Source: Streptomyces fructofermentans (GTDB lineage: Bacteria > Actinomycetota > Actinomycetes > Streptomycetales > Streptomycetaceae). Taken from it: a stretch of DNA of 64,000 bases. This document shows, in pieces, positions 59,119 to 64,000 of the stretch. Where the stretch lies: positions 326,646 to 390,645 of the forward strand of contig NZ_BMWD01000005.1 in the NCBI RefSeq assembly GCF_014651055.1. Direction: 5' to 3'. The position numbers and the translations under genes were made by a program. Below the pieces are notes generated by a model. That model searched no databases. It saw nothing but the letters and a program-made list of their open reading frames with translations, and had not been told where the DNA came from. Every line of letters begins with the position of its first letter. The first letter of the stretch is position 1.

Positions 59119-60078
59119 ATGAAATCGGCCCGTCTCGTCTCGATGCTCCTGCTGCTCCAGACCCGGGGCCGGATGACGGCCGCCGACCTCGCCGCCGAGC
59201 TGGAGGTGTCGGTGCGCACGGTGTACCGCGACGCCGAGGCCCTGGGCGCCGCCGGCGTCCCGCTCTACGGCGACGCGGGGCACGCGGGCGGCTACCGGCT
59301 CCTCGACGGCTACCGCACCCGGCTGACCGGCCTGACCGCCGACGAGGCGGAGGCGCTCTTCCTGGCGGGCGTGCCCGGACCGGCGGCCGAGCTGGGACTC
59401 GGCCAGGTCCTCGCCGCCGCCCAGCTCAAGGTGCGCGCCGCGCTGCCGAGCGAGCTGCGCGCGCACGCCGACCGGATCAGCGGCCGCTTCCACCTCGACG
59501 CGCCCGGCTGGTACGCGGACGGCGAGGACACCCCGTTCCTCCCGGCCGTCGCCGACGCCGTGTGGCGCTCACGGGTGCTGCGGGTCCGCTACCGCCGCTG
59601 GCGCGCGCCCACGGACGTGGAGCGCCGCCTCGAACCGTACGGGCTCGTGCTCAAGGCGGGCCGCTGGTACGTCGTTGCGGGCCCGGGGCCGCGCACCTTC
59701 CGGGTCGACCAGATCCTCGAACTGGACTCCGGCGAGGGGGAGTTCGAGAGACCGGGGGACTTCCACCTGGCCGCGTACTGGACCGCGTACCAGCGGGACT
59801 TCCACGACCGGCTGCACCAGGGCGAGGCGGTGGTCAGACTCGCCCCCGGGGTGCGCCTCGCGGGACGCGCGGGCGACGCCGTGCGCGCCAACGGCCGTAA
59901 GGAGAGCGACGGATGGACCCGGGCCACCGTGCCCGTCGAGTCGGTCGAGCACGCACACGCGGAGTTCCTGCGGCTCGGCGCCGACATCGAAGTGCTGGAA
60001 CCGGCCGAGCTGCGGGCGCGCATCGCGGGCACGGTCGCGGCGCTCGCCCGGACCTACGGCACAGAGAGCGCTTGCTGA
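59119..60078 (+). CDS. WYL-domain (YafY-type) transcriptional regulator
   Basis: A 319-residue regulator. An N-terminal HTH_11 winged helix ('GRMTAADLAAELEVSVRTVYRDAEAL', in part) is followed by a WYL effector domain with 'VLRVRYRRWRAPTDVERRLE' and 'KAGRWYVVAGPG', and a C-terminal WCX-like region. It probably represses both itself and the divergent pair through the palindrome at 59076-59098. The ATG at 59119 leaves a short leader. Confidence 0.9.
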   Translation: MKSARLVSMLLLLQTRGRMTAADLAAELEVSVRTVYRDAEALGAAGVPLYGDAGHAGGYRLLDGYRTRLTGLTADEAEALFLAGVPGPAAELGLGQVLAAAQLKVRAALPSELRAHADRISGRFHLDAPGWYADGEDTPFLPAVADAVWRSRVLRVRYRRWRAPTDVERRLEPYGLVLKAGRWYVVAGPGPRTFRVDQILELDSGEGEFERPGDFHLAAYWTAYQRDFHDRLHQGEAVVRLAPGVRLAGRAGDAVRANGRKESDGWTRATVPVESVEHAHAEFLRLGADIEVLEPAELRARIAGTVAALARTYGTESAC

Positions 60079-60152
60079 ACGGCGGCAACCCCGGTGCCAC
60101 CGGCGGCGACTGAAGGTCGGATTCCGACTTTCCCCCAGGGAGGTACGTCACC

Positions 60153-62024
60153 GTGCAGCACCCGCATCGCAGACACGGCAGGGCCAGGCTCCTCCTCGCC
60201 ACCGTCCTCACCGGCGCGCTCGCCGCCGCCGGACTCACCGCGCTCACCGCGGCACCGGCCCAGGCGGCCACGGCACGCCAGGTGGAGAGGCTCGACCGCG
60301 GTGTCGTCAGCGTCCACACCGATGCCGGCAACCTCGTGAGCTGGCGCTGGCTGGGCACCGATCCGAACGACGTGTCCTTCAACGTCTACCGGGCCGGCAC
60401 CAGGGTCAACTCCGCCCCGGTCACCGGTTCGACGAACTACTTCCACTCCGGCGCCCCGGCCCAGGCCGACTACACGGTCCGCGCGATCGTCGGCGGTGTC
60501 GAGCAGGGCGACTCGGCCAACGCGATTCAGTTCCGCGCCGGGTACAAGGACGTGGCCATCACCCCGCCGGCCGGCGGCACCACCCCGGACGGCGTCGCGT
60601 ACACCTACGAGGCCAACGACGCCTCCGTCGGCGACCTCGACGGCGACGGGGCACCCGACTTCGTCCTCAAGTGGCAGCCGACCAACGCCAAGGACAACTC
60701 CCAGTCCGGCTACACCGGCAACACGGTGATCGACGGCGTCAAGCTCGACGGCACAAGGCTGTGGCGCGTCGACCTGGGCCGCAACATCCGCTCGGGCGCC
60801 CACTACACGCAGTTCCAGGTGTACGACTACGACGGCGACGGCAGGGCCGAGGTCGCGGCGAAGACCTCCGACGGCACGGTCGACGGGGCGGGCACCGTGA
60901 TCGGCAGCTCCTCGGCCGACCACCGCAACTCCAGCGGATACGTGCTGTCCGGGCCCGAGTACCTGACCATGTTCGACGGTCTGACGGGCAGGGCGATGGG
61001 CACGGTCGACTACGTCCCGGCCCGCGGCACGGTGTCCTCCTGGGGCGACTCCTACGGCAACCGTGTGGACCGGTTCCTGGCCGGCACCGCCTACCTGGAC
61101 GGCCGGCGGCCCTCACTCGTGATGGCCCGCGGCTACTACACGCGGACCGTGCTCGCGGCCTGGGACTGGAGAGGCGGTGCCTTCACCCGGCGCTGGACCT
61201 TCGACACCAACTCCTCGACGAACACGGGCAAGGGGTACGACGGCCAGGGCTCCCACAGCCTGTCCGTCGGAGACGTCGACAACGACGGCAAGGACGAGAT
61301 CGTCTACGGGGCGATGGCCGTGGACGACAACGGGAACGCCCTGTGGACCACGCGGACCGGCCACGGCGACGCGCAGCACCTGGGCGACCTCGATCCGGGG
61401 ACGTCCGGCCTGGAGTACTTCAAGGTCTCGGAATCGACCTCGCAGCCCGCGGAGTTGTACATCGACCCGGCCGACGGCGCGATCCGCTGGAAGCTCGCCG
61501 CGTGCTGCGACAACGGCAGGGGCGTGGCCGGGGACGTCTACGCGGGCAACGACGGCGCGGAGGTCTGGTCGGCCTCCGACACGTCGATCCGCGACGAGGC
61601 CGGCGCCGCCAAGGGCCGCGAACCCTCCTCCGTCAACTTCCTCTCCTGGTGGGACGGGGACACGACGCGGGAACTCCTGGACGGCACCCACATCGACAAG
61701 TACGGCACGTCGTCCGACACCCGGCTGCTCACCGGCTCCTCGGTGCACTCCAACAACGGCACGAAGGCCACTCCGGCGCTGTCCGGCGACCTCTTCGGCG
61801 ACTGGCGCGAGGAGGTCGTCTGGGCGACGGGCGACAACCGGGCGCTGCGCATCTACTCCACACCGCTGGAGACGGGCACGCGGATCACCACGCTGCTCCA
61901 CGACACGATGTACCGCACCGGTCTGGCCTGGCAGAACACTGCCTACAACCAGCCGCCCCACCCGAGCTTCTTCATCGGCACGGGCATGCCTACGGCACCG
62001 AGGCCGACGGTGTACACGCCCTAG
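60153..62024 (+). CDS. Secreted rhamnogalacturonan lyase, PL11 family
   Basis: A 623-residue exported enzyme. A signal peptide ('RLLLATVLTGALAAAGLTAL', cleavage near 'APAQAAT') is followed by a PL11 catalytic beta-propeller rich in Ca-binding Asp loops ('GDLDGDGAPDFVLK', 'YDYDGDGRAEVAAK', 'GDVDNDGKDEIVYG'). It cleaves rhamnogalacturonan I of plant pectin by beta-elimination outside the cell. No other pectin genes are in the window. GTG start with GGGAGG upstream. An IS256-family element is inserted 44 bases after its stop. Confidence 0.92.
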   Translation: MQHPHRRHGRARLLLATVLTGALAAAGLTALTAAPAQAATARQVERLDRGVVSVHTDAGNLVSWRWLGTDPNDVSFNVYRAGTRVNSAPVTGSTNYFHSGAPAQADYTVRAIVGGVEQGDSANAIQFRAGYKDVAITPPAGGTTPDGVAYTYEANDASVGDLDGDGAPDFVLKWQPTNAKDNSQSGYTGNTVIDGVKLDGTRLWRVDLGRNIRSGAHYTQFQVYDYDGDGRAEVAAKTSDGTVDGAGTVIGSSSADHRNSSGYVLSGPEYLTMFDGLTGRAMGTVDYVPARGTVSSWGDSYGNRVDRFLAGTAYLDGRRPSLVMARGYYTRTVLAAWDWRGGAFTRRWTFDTNSSTNTGKGYDGQGSHSLSVGDVDNDGKDEIVYGAMAVDDNGNALWTTRTGHGDAQHLGDLDPGTSGLEYFKVSESTSQPAELYIDPADGAIRWKLAACCDNGRGVAGDVYAGNDGAEVWSASDTSIRDEAGAAKGREPSSVNFLSWWDGDTTRELLDGTHIDKYGTSSDTRLLTGSSVHSNNGTKATPALSGDLFGDWREEVVWATGDNRALRIYSTPLETGTRITTLLHDTMYRTGLAWQNTAYNQPPHPSFFIGTGMPTAPRPTVYTP

Positions 62025-62059
62025 GCGTCCGACCTGCCACGATGCAGCTCGGCCGGCGA

Positions 62060-62067
62060 TGGGGACG
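62060..62067. repeat. Left 8-bp target duplication (GGGGACGG)
   Basis: GGGGACGG lies directly before the left inverted repeat of the IS and recurs directly after the right one at 63468-63475. The length is normal for IS256-family insertions. Confidence 0.7.
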
Positions 62068-63467
62068 GAGCGTGTCTGAAAGATCGTGTAAGTCCGTGAT
62101 GTGGAAGCCTGGCCCGGGGCTCGGCCTCGGGCCTGTGGGCCAGGCGGATCGGACGAGTCATGGCAGACAAAAACGAAGCGGCCACGTCCGTGGCCGGCGA
62201 CAAGACGGTCGACGAGGTGGTCGAGCGGCTGCTCGACAAGGCTGATGCCTCGGGTGCGGCCCTGCTCGGTGAGGGCGGGCTGCTGACGGAGATCACCAAG
62301 GCCGTCCTCGAGCGGGCCCTGGAAGCCGAGATGAGCGAACACCTCGGCTACGAACGCGGAGATCTTGCAGGGCACGGGTCGGGGAACTCCCGCAACGGGA
62401 CCTCGCCCAAGACGGTCCTGACCGATGCCGGCGCCGTGACGCTGGCGGTGCCGCGGGACCGAAACGGCGACTTCGAACCGCGGCTGGTCCCGAAGAACGC
62501 CCGCCGCCTCGCCGGGTTCAACGACCGGATCCTCTCCCTCTACGCCCGCGGCATGAGCGTGCGCGACATCCGCTCCCACCTCGCCCAAATCTACGGGGTC
62601 GAGGTCAGCCCAGACCTGATCAGCAAAGTCACCGACGCCGTGATCGACGAGCTCGTGACCTGGCAGAACCGGCCCCTGGACCCGGTCTGGCCGATCATCT
62701 ACATCGACGCGTTGTGGGTGAAAATCCGCTCCGGTTCGGTGACGTCGAAGCCGGTCTACCTGGCCGTCGGCGTCGACATGGACGGCCGCAAAGACGTCCT
62801 CGGTCTGTGGGTCGGAGCCGAGGGTGAGGGCGCCAGCACTTGGATGGCGGTCCTCTCCGAGCTGCGGAACCGAGGCATCGAGGACGTCTGCATCGTGGTC
62901 TGTGACGGGTTGAAGGGCCTGCCGGACGCGGTCACCGCGACCTGGCCCAAGGCGACCGTCCAGACCTGCGTGATCCACCTGACGAGAGCCTCGCTCCGAC
63001 TGTCGTCCTCGCGGGACCACCCGAAGCTGGTCCCGTCCCTGAAGGCCATCCACACGGCCCCGACCGAGGCCGCTGCCGAGCAGGCACTCGACGCTTTCGA
63101 GGCCTCTGAGCTGGGCCAACGCTATCCGGCGATCGTGCGGACCTGGCGGTCGGCCTGGCCGGAGTTCACGCCCTACCTGGCGTTCCCGCCGGCCATAAGG
63201 ACCGTGGTCTACTCCACGAACATGGTCGAATCCATGAACGCCCGGCTCCGCAAGGCCACCCGCAACCGCGGCCATTTCCCCTCGGAGCAGGCCGCGTTGA
63301 AGGTCCTCTACCTCGCGGTCCGCGAGCAGATCAACCCGAAAGCGCGCGACGCGAACCACGTCGCCGCACACTGGAAAGAGGCACTGAACCAGTTCTCACT
63401 CTTCTTCGAGGACCGGCTCAGCATCCAATGACACCAAACGACTTACACAAGATCGCTGACACGCCCT
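62068..63467 (+). mobile_element. IS256-family insertion sequence, about 1400 bp
   Basis: Bounded by terminal inverted repeats: the left end starts AGCGTGTCTGAAAG and ends its repeat with GTGTAAGTC, and the right end, read inward, starts AGGGCGTGTCAGCG and also ends GTGTAAGTC. About 17 of 23 inner positions match. It carries one intact transposase and is flanked by an 8-bp duplication, so insertion is probably recent. Confidence 0.82.
62160..63431 (+). CDS. IS256-family transposase
   Basis: A 423-residue DDE transposase. Catalytic Asp residues lie in 'IIYIDALWVKIRS' and 'IVVCDGLKGLPDAV' and the Glu in 'TNMVESMNARLRKATRNRGH'. The frame is complete with no stop or frameshift, so the element could be active. 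Its codon use is slightly less GC-extreme than its neighbours. Confidence 0.93.
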   Translation: MADKNEAATSVAGDKTVDEVVERLLDKADASGAALLGEGGLLTEITKAVLERALEAEMSEHLGYERGDLAGHGSGNSRNGTSPKTVLTDAGAVTLAVPRDRNGDFEPRLVPKNARRLAGFNDRILSLYARGMSVRDIRSHLAQIYGVEVSPDLISKVTDAVIDELVTWQNRPLDPVWPIIYIDALWVKIRSGSVTSKPVYLAVGVDMDGRKDVLGLWVGAEGEGASTWMAVLSELRNRGIEDVCIVVCDGLKGLPDAVTATWPKATVQTCVIHLTRASLRLSSSRDHPKLVPSLKAIHTAPTEAAAEQALDAFEASELGQRYPAIVRTWRSAWPEFTPYLAFPPAIRTVVYSTNMVESMNARLRKATRNRGHFPSEQAALKVLYLAVREQINPKARDANHVAAHWKEALNQFSLFFEDRLSIQ

Positions 63468-63475
63468 GGGGACGG
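63468..63475. repeat. Right 8-bp target duplication (GGGGACGG)
   Basis: Exact copy of the sequence at 62060-62067, directly after the right inverted repeat. Confidence 0.7.
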
Positions 63476-63498
63476 GCCCGCCGGACGACCGTCGGGCC
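63475..63498. terminator. Candidate hairpin displaced from the rhamnogalacturonan lyase gene
   Basis: GGCCCGCCGG (63475-63484) pairs with 63489-63498 with one mismatch around a 4-base loop. Before the IS inserted it would have lain about 40 bases after the lyase stop, where a terminator is expected. It now sits beyond the element. Confidence 0.5.
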
Positions 63499-63678
63499 AG
63501 TCGCTCCGCGGCCTCGACGGTCTCCGGGGAGCGCCTGGGGAGATCCCGTCCGACCTGCGGCGAAGTGGGCGGCGGAGAACGCCGAAGGGGCGGCGCGCAC
63601 CGACGCGGTGTCGGTGCGGGCCGCCCCGGGCGGGACGGTGGTGCGAGAGGGCGGAGGCCGCCCGCGCTGTCACGGCGG

Positions 63679-64000
63679 CTACTTCGGGTCGCGGTTGTAG
63701 ACCTTGGTGGTCCAGAGGTGGCCGAGGGCGGTGAGGGTGAGGCACCAGGCGATGGTGAGCCAGCCGTTGTGGCCGATCGGGCTGCCGAGGAGCAGTCCGC
63801 GCAGGGTTTCGATGGCCGGGGTGAAGGGCTGGTATTCGGCGACGGGTCGGAACCAGCCGGGCATGGAGTCGAGGGGGACGAAGGCGCTGGAGATGAGGGG
63901 CAGGAAGATCAGGGGCAGGGCGTTGTTGCTGGCGGCTTCGGCGTTGGGGCTGACCAGGCCCATGCCGACGGCGATCCAGGTGAGGGCGGTGGCGAAGAGG
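63679..64000 (-). CDS. ABC-2 type transporter permease, C-terminal part (start outside window)
   Basis: The last ~107 residues of a DrrB-like permease, read leftward, with the frame open to the window edge. Hydrophobic segments include 'ALPLIFLPLISSAFVPLDSM' and 'WLTIAWCLTLTALGHLWTTK', around the loop 'FRPVAEYQPFTPAIETLRGL' typical of daunorubicin-type permeases. An ATPase partner should lie upstream, outside the window. An internal Met near 63963 is not the true start. Confidence 0.85.
   Translation of the reverse strand, partial: LFATALTWIAVGMGLVSPNAEAASNNALPLIFLPLISSAFVPLDSMPGWFRPVAEYQPFTPAIETLRGLLLGSPIGHNGWLTIAWCLTLTALGHLWTTKVYNRDPK

Noticed and set aside
62068..63467. Composite transposon with the ABC permease
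   Set aside because: Only one IS copy is present, and the permease lies outside its inverted repeats.

Overview
The window is high-GC actinobacterial DNA, almost certainly from a Streptomyces or very close relative. Third codon positions are nearly all G or C, GTG starts are frequent, and the gene content is typical: a SpoIIE-type phosphatase with its own kinase-like domain, a SigB/F/G-type sigma factor, an Scr1-like helix-turn-helix regulator, an SlpD/Tap-type secreted peptidase, a stand-alone LigD polymerase and a lone GvpF/L. About 57 genes are supported; one enters from the left edge and one leaves at the right edge. No rRNA, tRNA or CRISPR array was seen.

Layout. 0-13.9 kb holds housekeeping and signalling genes: a HEAT-repeat protein, a divergent response regulator and soluble histidine kinase, a GNAT enzyme, RidA, a secreted alpha/beta hydrolase, a radical SAM protein behind an SOS-box-like site, an SRPBCC protein, an MFS exporter with an unusual C-terminal repeat domain, a PAS-GAF-PP2C-HATPase phosphatase and a methyltransferase. 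14.0-20.0 kb is a hydroxyproline catabolic operon (three-subunit dehydrogenase, deaminase of the dihydrodipicolinate synthase family, epimerase, GntR regulator). A promoter and palindrome overlap just before its first, probably leaderless, gene. 20.0-26.9 kb is a run of five peptidases (M6, M55, M20, S9, S66); the last four are tightly coupled. 27.0-30.5 kb holds a GNAT enzyme, an arginase-fold protein lacking two metal-binding His, and a DUF5107 protein.

30.5-47 kb looks like a stress and accessory region. It has a VOC protein, a drastically shortened NADH dehydrogenase-like gene, LigD polymerase, GvpF/L, a small hydrophobic protein, a PAP2-diacylglycerol kinase fusion, an ABC-F protein, a sigma factor, an aminotransferase-like protein without its catalytic Lys next to a metallo-beta-lactamase-fold enzyme, DedA, a second MBL enzyme and a recombinase-fold relic. 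Its intergenic gaps carry short tandem repeats (14, 8, 16 and about 17 bp) and one 62-base near-perfect hairpin.

47-64 kb holds a holin-like/alkaline phosphatase-like fusion, a MoxR ATPase coupled to a zincin-VWA protein, OsmC, a stand-alone DnaK with a HAIR-like promoter element, two XRE regulators, a pterin dehydratase, a methyltransferase, a small divergent unit around a WYL regulator with a palindromic operator, a secreted rhamnogalacturonan lyase, an intact-looking IS256-family element with an 8-bp target duplication, and the end of an ABC-2 permease.

Protein family names come from motifs and remembered family sequences, not searches. Starts were chosen from ribosome binding sites and overlaps.
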